The notes below the pieces were generated by a model. The model ran no database searches and was not told the DNA's origin. It worked only from the letters and a program-made list of their open reading frames with translations. A stretch of DNA of 64,000 nucleotides from Psilocybe azurescens (lineage: Eukaryota > Basidiomycota > Agaricomycetes > Agaricales > Agrocybaceae), in NCBI GenBank assembly GCA_023853785.1, contig JAJIRX010000732.1:62001-126000 (forward strand). Reading direction: 5' to 3'. Below are positions 23,583 through 35,269 of this stretch, piece by piece. The translations under genes and the position numbers were made by a program. Numbering within the stretch: the stretch's first letter is position 1; each line of letters begins with the position of its first letter.

Positions 23583-26320
23583 ATGTCTGCGGAACAACGT
23601 ACCTCTGCCGAAGAAGTAAAGCACGTCTATGAGTCTGTTTGGAACGAATATTCTACCTGGAGCCAGCAATACAATCAGAACGCTCTTGAAAGCCTGTCGC
23701 GACCTTACTCACATCGGCGTTTCCCGCCTCTGAAGAAGAAAAAGACCAGGAAGTCTCGATTCGCGAACGCGAAAGCCTCTTCTTCGGCGTCTTCTCATAC
23801 ATGCACCATAGTTGACTTGGACGACGAAGATGAAGTAGAACAGAGCACTATCGCTCTTCAACCCACTGTGATTGACACAGATCAATTTACACCTTACCCT
23901 CCCTATGACTCGTGTACCAGTGTATCGCAAAACCTTCTGGTCGGCGACGATTCCCACTATATGCCATTCGTGCCATTCTCAGACGATCCATCATACAATT
24001 TCTCCGACGACCTCGAATTGCATCATTATACCGCATGGCAAAAACACTCAATAGATTCAGATGGTATGGGATAGACTTAATTCTCATGTTAGCATGGCAT
24101 TAATTTCCACCTTCAAACACAGAGCAGCATATCATGCTTGAGACAGTGCGAAGGCTAGTGAAAGAGTGTGGTCTGTTATATGAGACTATTGACGCGACAC
24201 GGATCCTACCAATGCAATGTCACAACATCATCAGGTTATTACGCCAGCGGTGAGTTGACACTTTACCATTCGCCTGAAATAAATCGTCCGTGGTTTACCA
24301 ACATGAAAAACGAAATAGCGACTTCCCAAAATGGCTTCCAAATACGAGTACATCGGATTTACCACAAATAACAGCACCGGACACCCCGTCCGCAGCAGTG
24401 GATTACTTCTTGGAATATTTCTGCAGCAACTTGAACTGTCTGACAGGTTTCTGCTCGCTTCACGATGGCGAATGTAAGTGCTAGTGTGCCCTCCTTCCCA
24501 TCGATCTATCATAGTCAATATTTACAATGGCTATTCCAGCTGTCCGACAACAGGTTCCCAAGTCTCTACCACCAAAATTACCCTATACAAAGCCCTCCGA
24601 CGCGGTAGACGCTCCCTGTGGTGCTTATTGCTTCTTGCAACCCCCACCTACTCAACCCTTGTGAGTACCTGACATGTCCCTATAATCGCACTTTGCATTT
24701 ACTCACCATTTTTAAGGGCACGTCATGGACCAAGGAGGACCACGAGGTTCTTGATCTGACACTGCGCTACGCTCCCGACACAACGCCCTGTGATCTCTCT
24801 ATAATCTGCCGCAAGCCTTGTCGCGAAGTGAGTTTTGTACTATATAACACAAGAGATTGTTCTAACTTTCTCGTAGATCTATCGATATCAATACGCTCAT
24901 CCTCGCATCGTCCCCCGACCGCCCAAAACTAGACAACCCTCTCAACTCAAAACACGCACATACGGTACGTCATAATCACCTTTCACCTGTCCAAGTCCAA
25001 ATCCATCTTTTTCAGATGACGAAAGGCCAAGCCGCTTCACCCCGTACGCTCTTTATCCCATTCTGCCTACATAGAGACAAACCATGGTACTAACAAACAC
25101 CCTGATTCGATCAGCAATATGCCCTGCAGACATCCGGGTCCATGTAACGCATCTTCCGACTGCGAGTGCTATAACAACAGGGGACACTGCCATACGCGGT
25201 GCGGGTGTAACAAAACCTGTACGTCCTCTCCCTGCACTGAGCCGAACTATGACAGTCATCTTATTGCCAAACCAGGTATAAGAAGATGGAAAGGATGTAC
25301 TTGTGTACGGTCAGAAAAAGTGTGCGGGACGAAGAAATGTTCCTGTTTCAGAGCCGACTTTGAGTGTGATCCTGAAGTATGTCTGCCGTGTGGAGCCAGG
25401 TGAGCCATCACAGATTTTTTCGTCATATGTTATTGTTCATGATTGAAAATAAGAGGTACGCCTGCATTTTATTATAACCCCATAACTGTCTACAAACTTG
25501 TCGTCCATTTTAGATGAGCAAAATAACTTGTGTAGAAACGTCGGTATCCAAAAGGGTGCAATCAGAGTCCGTTACATTGCTCGTCGAACTACAAACAACT
25601 TTGAACTTACTAAACATAGGCCACCGAAGTCAGAGAAAGTCAATGGGGCCTGGGTCTTTTCCTAGCAGAAACAGCTGAAGAAGGGGATCTCATCTCAGGT
25701 ACGCAATACAATTCCTTCATGTCAACACAACATACGATCTGACACCCAATCGGTTGTAGAATATGTTGGGGAGATGATTCGACCTCTAACAGTCGACTCC
25801 AGGAAGTAAATATCCAACTCCACTTCAAAGGTTGCATCAGTCATTGAATTCGTGTTCCTCACAGTTTCCACGCGGAGCACCGGGAAAGGTCATACGTGTT
25901 CCATCTTAACCCAACATACGCGCTAGACAGCGCATACGCGGGGAACAACACACGATACATGAACCACAGCGCAGAGGCTTCTAATTGCCACACAAGAGGT
26001 GATCACGTTGACTTTCATGACTTGGCATACCTAACTGATTTATTATATCATTCCATAGTCGTTCTGGTAAACGGGGAGCACCGAATAGGCGTCTATGCAG
26101 GTACGTGCATCCACCCCTTCTAGACCTCTTCAAAAGGAGTAATCATACATCGCTCCCTCCAGCACGCCGTATCGAGAAAGGCGAAGAGCTCCTAATCAAC
26201 TACGGCACCTATTTTTGGAAGTCAGACAAACAAGCACAGCTCGAAACGTCGCTCCCTGTACAACCGGTGTATGATGATCCTAAAGATTTAACGTATAAAG
26301 ATTTAGACTCGTCGTACTAG
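23583..26320 (+). CDS. KMT6: E(z)/EZH2-type histone H3K27 methyltransferase (PRC2 catalytic subunit)
   Basis: At least ten exons build the order seen in Enhancer-of-zeste proteins. The N-terminus is MSAEQRTSAEEVKHVYESVW. Next come a cysteine stretch YFCSNLNCLTGFCSLHDGE and a SANT-like stretch WTKEDHEVLDLTLRYAPDT...CREIYRY. The CXC pre-SET domain starts PCRHPGPCNASSDCECY and ends ECDPEVCLPCGA. The SET domain has SQWGLGLFLAE, GDLISEYVGEMI, the cofactor motif NTRYMNHSAEASNC, VNGEHRIGVYA and GEELLINYG. The C-terminus is unusually extended after the SET domain. The family trimethylates H3K27 for facultative heterochromatin. One junction near 24661 is odd: the only GT donor gives the wrong phase for the SANT exon. 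The stop lies one base from the stop of the facing TDG gene. Confidence 0.9.
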
Positions 26321-26321
26321 A

Positions 26322-27852
26322 CTAGACAATATCTTGATCTGTCCGTCCCGTAATGTCCGAATCAAGACTCGACCGAGCAGGTGCAGCGATTGCTACGATG
26401 TGTGTTGTATCGAGTGTACCCTTCTCCAATTTCGTCACTAAGGCCCGAAGATCTTGAAACTGTTTGACTTTATCGGCTTTCTGTAATTATGTTAATATAC
26501 GTTTGCCGCATATTTCAGCGAATCGCCATACCTGGTATCGGACCACACGGCCAGATGTACTCGATACAGCAAAGAAGAACGTCTCGTGGAAACCTACATC
26601 ACCTATCGAGTCGGAATGCACCATTTTGTATGTTTGCAGGCCAACAGCAGCTTTGGGTGTTGCAGTCTTTTTGACTTCGAATTCGCTCCTTGGTTTGGAT
26701 CGACCACCGCAAGGGAGATACTGGATCTGACAACGTCTGCAATACCTAGACCGACGAAACACAGGACGCGAGGTTTACAACGGGCGACTTTCTCGAGAAG
26801 TTTTGATACTCCCGCAACTTGTTCCGTCTTCGAAAGTTCGTTTTGCTGTTGGAAGAGAGATTCAGTTCTGAATGGCGATCACTTAGATAGGTTTGGGGAC
26901 GATCATAGCTTCTGCTTTGAAAGTTATTGTATAAATGAGAAGTGCGTTTGCTCTTAAACCTGGATTTTGACAATGACCGTCCCCTATGATCAGGAATCAC
27001 GCACCTGTGCTGTAGGCCGAGCCACCAAATTCGTCTGTCAAATATTACTCTAAGAATATAAGTCGAAAGAATGCAAATAATGTCTTACCAGACCTATGGA
27101 AAAATCTCGCGGAAGAGTAGCATCTTCTCGAGGGTCGAGTCTTCGATTAGTCAGACCTGATTCGTGTAGGCAGCCCCAGAAGTGATTGTTGGGATTTCCG
27201 TAGTGGTGGCCAATCTCTGCAGACTGTTGGCCTGGGCTGTTTAATCTCATGAATGGATGAAAATATAATTTGAAGAAAATCTCACTTGATACCGCAGAAA
27301 ACAACTGCATAGTACATAAAATTTGACGATCTTTTTTGAGATAAAAAAGAAAACATACTGTTAAGCCCCAGTTCTAGATTATCTTCAAGAGGGCGAAGGT
27401 GGTCATACAGCTTGACTTTGCTCGAGCTTAACTCTATTATAGACATTGAAATTCGGCTTAAATCCATAATCCAATGCATGCCAAGGTCAAGTAGCTCACT
27501 AGAGATTCTGGGTTTCTCGGGTGTTTTTCTGGCAATCTTCCGTTCGATTGTCAAGCTTGTTGACACTTCGTCCACCTCAGCCTTCCTCTTCCCAAGTACT
27601 GAAGGTCCGCCTGAAGCTGGAGATCCCGTCTCGACATGTGTCGATGAACCGGTTGAATACGGAGATTTGGCCTTTATATTGACATGATCAAATACACGCA
27701 TAAGCGCGCAGAGATCCTGAGGTTCTTACCGTATGCGAGAGAGATCTTCCTCGAGATGCATCGAATGCAAACCGTGCAAATAAGTTTCTTTGAGGAGTGT
27801 ACACCGCCGCTGGCTCTTCTCCTAATTCTTCATCATCAGACTCAGTCCTCAT
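26322..27852 (-). CDS. Thymine/uracil mismatch DNA glycosylase, TDG/MUG family
   Basis: TDG/MUG enzymes excise T or U opposite G, for example after deamination of 5-methylcytosine or cytosine. The start at 27852 gives MRTESDDEELGEEP, then a basic low-complexity N-terminus. After splicing the catalytic motif reads GLNIVFCGINPG (introns at about 27359 and 27293). It is followed by QQSAEIGHHYGNPNNHFW, LHESGLTNRRLDPREDATL and IGLTNLVARPTAQ. The C-terminal part carries VGLQTYKMV and FFAVSSTSGRVVRYQ, matching the end of the glycosylase fold. A final exon after 26520 ends at the stop at 26322-26324. Exon limits between about 26770 and 26990 are uncertain. The gene converges on KMT6, so the two transcripts must overlap at their 3' ends. 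Confidence 0.85.
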
Positions 27853-30230
27853 TGCAAAAAGTGGTCATGGTATGGTTTAATCCAAGTTCCGACATCCACT
27901 TCCATTGCGGTGGCGCGAGTCAAGTGGCGTGGGCAACCATTGCACGTGATCTTCCTCCAGGCCAGTGCCTTTTTATGTAAGTTCTTTGTACTTTCTTGCT
28001 GTTGCATATGTCCTCTCTCTGAAAACCGACCTTTGCTGCTGCAGAATTTCTCTCAAATCGAGGCGCTGAAACAAAAGTTTTATCACCTTCGTATATGATT
28101 TGTGCATCTTATCGAGGCAGTTAAGACAGTAGTAATGGGTTGGCCGACCACATTTTCAAGGACTATGGTCTAGAGGACGTCAATGTCTTTGTTAATCACT
28201 GAGCTGAGTACACTTCCTCCCGGAGATCTCTTGGTTTTTTTCCCCCTCGGCTATTTATCCTTGGAATTTGTGGTCTGTGTGGATTTTGTTTGCTACAAGG
28301 AGCCCTCTGACTTGCTATTGATAGCCTTATGCAACTCGCCGGAGATTGTTATCGAGGGAATCTAAAAATCGAGGTTCTTGGCACACATTGAAACAGGTAC
28401 CAGGCAGTATATTCTACCAAATGGTGTTTGACATGCGAGCTAATGGCTCCCTCGTCATTCCCATTTACCTTACTGGACAGAGAACAGTCGTAGTAAGCAT
28501 CTCTCATTTCACCGACATTCACCCTCGGCTCATAAATCCGCACAATTTATTTATATCCCAAAGCGCGTAAGCCCTCCTCTTTATCAAAATGGAACCAGAA
28601 TATGCTCTATGCATCCAGAAGCGGATGACTTTGCTGATATGATTTCGAACGCTTCGATAACTTGAAACCACTCAAATTTGCAATATCTCACGAACAAGCT
28701 CCACGGGATCTTATTTTACACAAATACCATTTCACGGGTAAACTACACTCCCTACATCGACAGATTTGCATATCATATCGACAGTTGGGCACACGAACAA
28801 GTTTACTTTACCGTCTTCTGCGAGTTGAACCACTATGACACCATGCACGATGATTGCAATTTGGATGCGAGTAGTAATGGCCTTCGCGTCAACACAACTT
28901 GCAATAGAAGCGGCGCTGATGATAATGATATCGCTTGAGGCACCCCACTGTCCAGCTGCCCAGCAAAAATATCTACCCGGCCGAGATCCGGGACAAACAG
29001 GAGTTTGTTGCCACCTATTAGGATACTAATTCTTCTCGGATCGCCCGGTGGTAAGCGGTATATGACCTCAGGAGACTGTGATTGCTGCCCGTCGGCGGTT
29101 GAAGGAAGTCTGGGCTTGCTTACTATCGTGCTGAGGGTTTGCTGATTGATTCTTATCACGATCCGTAGAGAAGAATCAAGGAGGTTGGGTGGAACGAGAG
29201 CCAGATGCGTAGCTAGTGCATATAATGAGTCTTTTCTCCTCATATATACAGCGACATAAAGCGTTTATTGTAGCTGCGTACATATCAGTATTAGTATGTG
29301 CTGCTCTAGAGAAAATACGACGGACCAAAAGTGGCTTAAATCAATAACAGAGTTTCTACTACTAAAATTACTCCAATTTTTCAACTGCATCGGATTTGGC
29401 AAGAAACATATGTGGATACGGCCCTGAGAAGAAAATACACTATTCTTGTGTTGGATGATGCAAGTCGGATGTTCAGGCGGCTCATTAAATATCAATCATA
29501 GATGGAGGAAGAAGCTGTGAGAGTGCTAAAGTGATATAAGGGGGTAAACTCATTTTAAAATTGATGTTAGACGGATATGCAACCTCAAGCTCAAGCGCTC
29601 GAGATCCGTCATGGCTACAATACTAACTGCGTCAAAAGCGTAGAATTTGAGAATGTGTGCTATTTTTGGATTACCTACATAACAAATTCTATTTTTAACT
29701 CCCAAGTGTTCAACCTAGACGAGAGTGTGTGCGGACCGGTATTAGGACCTTGCGCAATGGAATTGTTCAGCGCTCAGCGCCACATCCTTACTAGAAAATA
29801 CAGTCATAAGGGCATTTTTATTTAGGCCTTACAGTAAATTTCCATCCACTCTATATTCACCTTACAACCCGAACTTTCTCAGACTTGTTTCTCCGAGGGT
29901 AAGATAATACTCCTCTGCGTAGGTATTTTTGAAGCGGCCCGGCCTCACCTACCCTGACTAACTGAAATACACTCTGTAAAGTTTCTAGCATCGCTAGTCA
30001 TGTCCAATCCTAAGCATTAACGAGTTACGGCAAACATTGCAATTCCACATTGAACTGCGAGAAGCACATGGCTTCGTACTGACACTACACACAACTAGAT
30101 GTCCCTAGCTCGCGAACACACCTCTGTCCTGTGGATCCTTTCCTAATTTGAAAGATAACTTGCACGCTGGTTATCCAGAGCTGAAACTAAAATATTACAG
30201 ACGATGCCAATGCCAAGGGCGCTGTTATGG
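27853..30230. other. Long intergenic stretch, no gene identified
   Basis: Several open stretches exist. The longest are minus strand 28833-29243, containing EVIYRLPPGDPRRISILIGG, and plus strand 28346-28570, containing FDMRANGSLVIPIYLTGQR. Neither could be linked to a family or to flanking exons with convincing splice sites. They may be remnants of an unrecognised gene. Nothing else is supported. Confidence 0.3.
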
Positions 30231-30237
30231 TATAAAA
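30231..30237 (+). promoter_or_regulatory. TATA box of the MFS permease gene
   Basis: TATAAAA lies 80 bases before the proposed ATG at 30317. This is a good core promoter spacing and supports that start. Confidence 0.55.
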
Positions 30238-30316
30238 GGGAGGTATACACCGTCGAAAAACGACAAACAGCACTCACTCGTACAATCCCCAACACACACA
30301 CAAAACAGCGCGTTAA

Positions 30317-32843
30317 ATGCATACACCAACCCATCAATGCGCCAGACTCGGACCACATTCCTGTATAGCCGTCCCTGTCGATCTTGAGAAGGTCACAGTC
30401 CATGAATGGTCTACTTTTGATCCCACTCAATCGAAGACGCCATATTACGATTCATCACAAATCTCTCCATTGTCACATGCCCGCGTCTCTGAAAATGAAA
30501 CGCTAGGCAGAGTCGTACGGCAACCAACATATCCAGACGTTGCTACTTTATGTTCGAGTACAGTATCTTTTGCAGATTTGGAAAAATTCCCTCCAAGCCC
30601 ATCCAAAGAATATGATGACTCGAATAGCAAAACCAGTTTAGATGAGATGGCCTCGCCTGCCGACCGTCTTAAATGGCGACTGGCTAGTGGCTTCTTCGCC
30701 TGTTTCATGGGCGGCTGGGCACAAGGAGGTATGTAGGCGCCGTTGAATCGGGGGAATTAAGCAGGTCACTGACATCACCCATGCAGTTACCGGTGCCGTT
30801 ATGCCATGTTTGCCTCTTCATCCTCTATACTGTGCAATATCTTACTGAATAAGTCCTGTAGACCTCATGACACAGTTCAGTCTAGACTCTACCTTAACTT
30901 CGTCCCTATACGCTGCAACAACATGCGGGCGAGTATTTCCCTACCCTATATGCCTTCAAATGATGCTCAATCATGCACCGATAGCTACTTTGCCGGCACG
31001 TTATCCGTCGAGAGCCTTATGAGCTATTTGGGTCGTTTTCGACTGCAACCCAGTGTACCGGGTTTTAAGAAAGGCACATCTGATGACGACCCACCTAAAG
31101 GGTTTATCTCGGACTCTCAGGGAAGGCATCGAGCTCTGCTGTTTGCAAGCACGATCCATGCCATTTCTTTTATATTGATCGGCACACGAACTGGTTTCCC
31201 TGCCGTCTTCATGGCCTATGTTCTTGCGGCCTTTGCACAAGCAATATTCCTCGGTATGAAAGCCATCCCATCATTTATACTCACAGATCTCACACTTAAT
31301 TTCCATCACGTATAGCGCCAGTGTAAGCGATCTCATTTCCTCGCAAACATAACGCCGTTTCCTAAACGATGCGCTATTTTTAGAAACGCATTCTTCGCCA
31401 AGGGTCCCAAACAAGCGCTTGGCTGTGGACTCGGTGTATTTAGCCTCGGAAATGCCACCGCTTCGCTGGTCTGTCAATCTGTCATTGCGACAGGTGTACC
31501 GTGGTACAATTTCTATTATGGCTCGCTCGTACTGTCCGCTTTCAATATTTTGTTACTTGGGGTCGCTTTCAGGCCGACGGTGAATGAAATGTTTGATGAG
31601 CGAAGAAAGGCTACAGAGCCCTCGACTGCTCGACTTGGGGGATCGTCGTCGTCAATGACGAGTATAGAAACAGGTTCTTCCTTGGCGACTATTAATTCTG
31701 AGCCCAAACAAAAGAGTGGTACGCCTTCCCTTCCTTGGTTTTCTTTGCCTCGCATGAAGTGTTTGTTAACAACTTTGGGTTAGCTTTGGCTCGTCTTATA
31801 TTCATGCCTTATCAGTGGGCACTCTCGTTCTTTGAGTTCATATACTGTGGAAGGTCAGTGTACATACACTCATTTACTTATTATGACCTAACAGTGAAAT
31901 CAGTGAAAATGTCATTTCAGGATTTGTATGCACTTTTATTACTGAAATTTCTGCACTTTCAACTGACTCTATGGCTTATGTATGATATGCATAGATTGTG
32001 ACTTATCTCCTCTCAACACGGGTGAGGCAGTCGTGCTCCTATCATCTGTCAGATTCTGTCTCGACCTCTTTGCTGACTACGCGTCCATTAATAGCACGCC
32101 AACCCAAAAACAATCGGATACGCTACTACAGGATTTTGGGCGGGAATGGGTGTTTCGCGACTCATTTGGGGATCTTCGTCTCCTTAGTAAGTCGTGAATT
32201 CCTCGTACATAGGACAATCTCTGAGTATCTTGGATAGTCTTACATATGCACAACGAAAATACGTCGTTCATGGGTGTCTGTGAGTAGATCATGTCTGTCT
32301 TACCCTCAGAGCTTGTCTAATTAGCGATGCATTTCTTAGGGGTCTGTTATAACCTACCACTGAGTTGAGAGTGTCGTACTCAACGGTTTTTTTGCAGCGA
32401 CCGCCCTTGTGATGCACATCACGATCTGGTTTATCAGATCAAGTATTCAAAACGCGTTTGCAGCCACGCTAATCGGTGTCCTCTATGGACCCGTGCATCC
32501 TGCATGCCTTGCAATGGCCAACGCGAACCTGCCCTCCGAGGTGCATTTAGTCGCCATGAGTCTGATGTGAGTTTTGCATCATGCTCCAGAGATATACCAT
32601 TTATTTATCCTTAATTCGTATAGTACTGCTTTTTCCAATCTCGGAGGAGGTGAGTTCTTCTATGCTCTGTGTGGAGGGATAATGCCCTAATATATTCTCT
32701 TTCGTTAAGCCGTATTTCCTCTAATAGCGGGCGTCGTCATAGACGCTAAAGGCAATCATGCTCTTACATATGTTACAGTCCCACTAGCAGCTGTCGCTGT
32801 CTTCCTCTGGACCTTCTTTCCCTCTCACATCTCACGCTCGTAA
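30317..32843 (+). CDS. Major facilitator superfamily transporter, FHS/fucose-permease-like
   Basis: The first exon encodes a long hydrophilic cytosolic N-terminus ending in DRLKWRLASGFFACFMGGWAQG, the start of membrane segment 1. Later exons give VTGAVMPYLMTQFSLDSTLTSSLYAATTCG (split by a 59-nt intron), then the loop ending in GRHRALLFASTIHAI, and QALGCGLGVFSLGN followed by GVPWYNFYYGSLVLSAFNILLLG. A central Ser/Thr-rich loop (GGSSSSMTSIETGSSLATIN) precedes FMPYQWALSFFEFIYCGSE. The second half has TIGYATTGFWAGMGVSRLIWG. The C-terminus is VAVFLWTFFPSHISRS. One donor appears to be GC (at about 30920). The exon order and loop resemble an Agaricomycete permease family known from genome surveys, with unknown substrate. 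No clear frameshift was found, but exons 31780-32650 were only roughly traced. Confidence 0.75.
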
Positions 32844-33684
32844 ATATCCAACTAGGCGCCTAGAATACAAAATGCATAGCTATTTATATTTGTAATCTTA
32901 TCTTTTTCCGTCCTTCTTTTTGGAAGCATGTGCCAGGTCTCGTGTGAATAGCAACTCCATTACATTTAGCCATCATCCTCCTCATTAGCTTCATCAAGGC
33001 AAATATAGCAATATTCCAGTCGAACTCCACCCCTTTATCTCACACTCCATCTGTCCTCAATCTGTGAAGCAAGGACACCAAGACGGTCAATCTCTATTTG
33101 CTGAGGACAATTAAACTCGTACGGATGACGTGTTCTCTGCAGGATATCCTGGAGAGGAAGCGAATGGTTCAATGGTGATCTAAAAATATCCATCGTTAGT
33201 CGCGTCCAGTACATTGCATAGCCTATTCTCTGGCTTGGCGCGTTCACTTCGGATAGAAAGTTAGTTGATGGGGCAAGATACTTACATATGTCGGACTTCG
33301 ATGTCTACCAACAAAGGCATTTTATAGTTTTTACTAAGTTATCCGCCTTGTTACATAACCACACGATGTACAGACCCGAGATGTTTACCAGCCACGCGTT
33401 CAAGTTGAAGCAGGGGTTGATGAATACCATCTCAAACAGCGGGTGTGAAGACCGTTAGTGCACACATGCAAGCAATTATCGTTTAATGTAGCGTATCTAA
33501 CTTTATGTGAGATGTATTATTCAGCTAAGCAGCCGCCGTACATAAAAGACGGATCGTATGAGAGACAAGGCACCAACATTTTCACGGTCCTTCATATTCA
33601 TATACTCGATTCAGTCTTCAGGCACACGGTCAGCATATTTTGAGCTCGATGTCGATACACAGAGCTAACAATATTGACGTATAG
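32844..33684. other. Intergenic with a possible minus-strand fragment
   Basis: Minus strand 33035-33247 is open and reads with a plausible amino-acid mix (PYEFNCPQQIEIDRLGVLA), but no family or splice partner was found. The rest shows nothing. Confidence 0.3.
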
Positions 33685-34694
33685 ATGCTGTCATCCAAAA
33701 GCCTACTCGCTTGGACCTTGGTTGCACTGCAGGTAATCGGTGGACTGGCCGTACCTACAAGGACAGAGATCACCGATGTGAGAAACTTACTTCGAAACGC
33801 CTGATTGTATATATCGATGACCCCCGCCTTGTCGTTTGATTAGATACTGAAGAGGGCAGATAATTCTGCGGATGATGTGGTTAATACTCCAGCAGGGCCA
33901 ATCTCGAAGTCAAAGCTCCATGCTGTACCACAAGGCGCTCAAATACAACAGCTTGGCTCGACTGGATCCTCGCAATCTATACGTGTTCTGGCGGCTAATG
34001 GCACGACCATCCACACCATAACATCTGCAGCGAGTACACACACCCGTCGTACATTAGTCTCGGGCTACGCCGCCTACACGTACTGGGCAAACGCCCCCAA
34101 CGCTATCCCGATCGCCCTCTTCTCCACATCGTGGATTGTGCCTCCCGTCCCTGAGAACAGCGACGACTCCCAGCTTCTTTACCTGTTCAATGGACTCGAG
34201 TCCACAGCAGGGGACTCTATCCTCCAGCCTGTGTTGCAGTACGGCGTGAGTGCAGCCGGCGGTGGAAACTACTGGTCAGTAGCGTCATGGTTCGTCGCCA
34301 ACGGAGAAGCTTTCTACACCCCAGCCGTGGAAGTCTCTCCCGGACAGTCTCTCCAAGGGATCCTGACCGCTACCAGCCTCACCACCTCTGACACCGGGGA
34401 GAAAGTCTACGGATACAACTCCTTGCTCGCTCCGATTCCGTCGTCGTCTCTGTCCATCTCTTCGCCTGTAGAGCTGACGTCTGCGTGGGAAGTGCTGGAA
34501 ATTTACAACGTGAATGAGGCGTCTGACCTCCCCGTGGACGAACACAGATGACGAAAATCAATATCATCAATAATAATGGCCAGCGCCCGCCGGTCAACTG
34601 GACACCCTATACTGACGATGTTAAATTTGGGGCACAGGTTGTTGTGGATGGGCCAATAGATGGAGAAGTGGATATTATCTACCCTCTTCAGTAG
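33685..34694 (+). CDS. Secreted protein of unknown function with a probable C-terminal frameshift
   Basis: Exon 1 gives a signal peptide (MLSSKSLLAWTLVALQVIGG). It joins across a 66-nt intron to a large exon starting ILKRADN, where KR is a possible Kex2 site. The mature part contains ALFSTSWIVPPVPEN, LLYLFNGLES, ILQPVLQYG and GGGNYWSVASWFV. This pattern recurs in secreted proteins of Agaricomycetes and some bacteria, with no assigned activity that I know of. The open frame stops at 34549-34551. The next frame reads MTKINIINNNGQRPPVNWTP, followed by VVVDGPIDGEVDIIYPLQ and a stop at 34692-34694, which looks like the genuine C-terminal strand pair of the family. One base too many near 34546 would explain this. 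It may be a pseudogene, a truncated protein or a sequence error. Confidence 0.65.
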
Positions 34695-35269
34695 AGTAGA
34701 TACTGAACATATTCAGATAAAAGCTCATAGCAGATAGTATACTCTAGCTAAACGCTTATTTTACAAGGGACTCCAAGGGCAATTCTATTAACTATAAATG
34801 CAATGGGAGTTGGAATTGTTCTTAACCAGCCCGGGAGTGTTATTAGGCGCCCATAAGCCAGGGGTGAGATAGCGCATTGGGTATATTGCCAACTTCGATG
34901 GTCAATTTAACAGGCCCTGTGGCCGGTCTTCGGGACCGATAAATAACCGGCTATGATGCAACTATCTTCACAACTGCCTGAGTCATGTCACTGCCTACAA
35001 CACTTCCGACTCGAGTTAGCCGAACCTATTCTTTCCCTACTCAAGAATTAACATTGTGGTACGTACTTCGATAAAAATTCAGACGATACCAGTAATCAGA
35101 GATGATTGCCTTTCGGCGCTGAAATTTCTTGGGCCAATTAAAATCACCGGGAACTCCGAGCCATCGTCACTCTCGTCGGTCGAGTCATCCATTCCACAAA
35201 CCTTTAATTCATCACCCACACCCACATCCCACATCCTACACCCCGTCCCATAATACTCACGCATAAAAA
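34695..35269. other. Intergenic, no gene seen
   Basis: No supported coding region. The segment 35215-35265 is the C-rich leader just upstream of the NTase-like gene. Confidence 0.4.
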
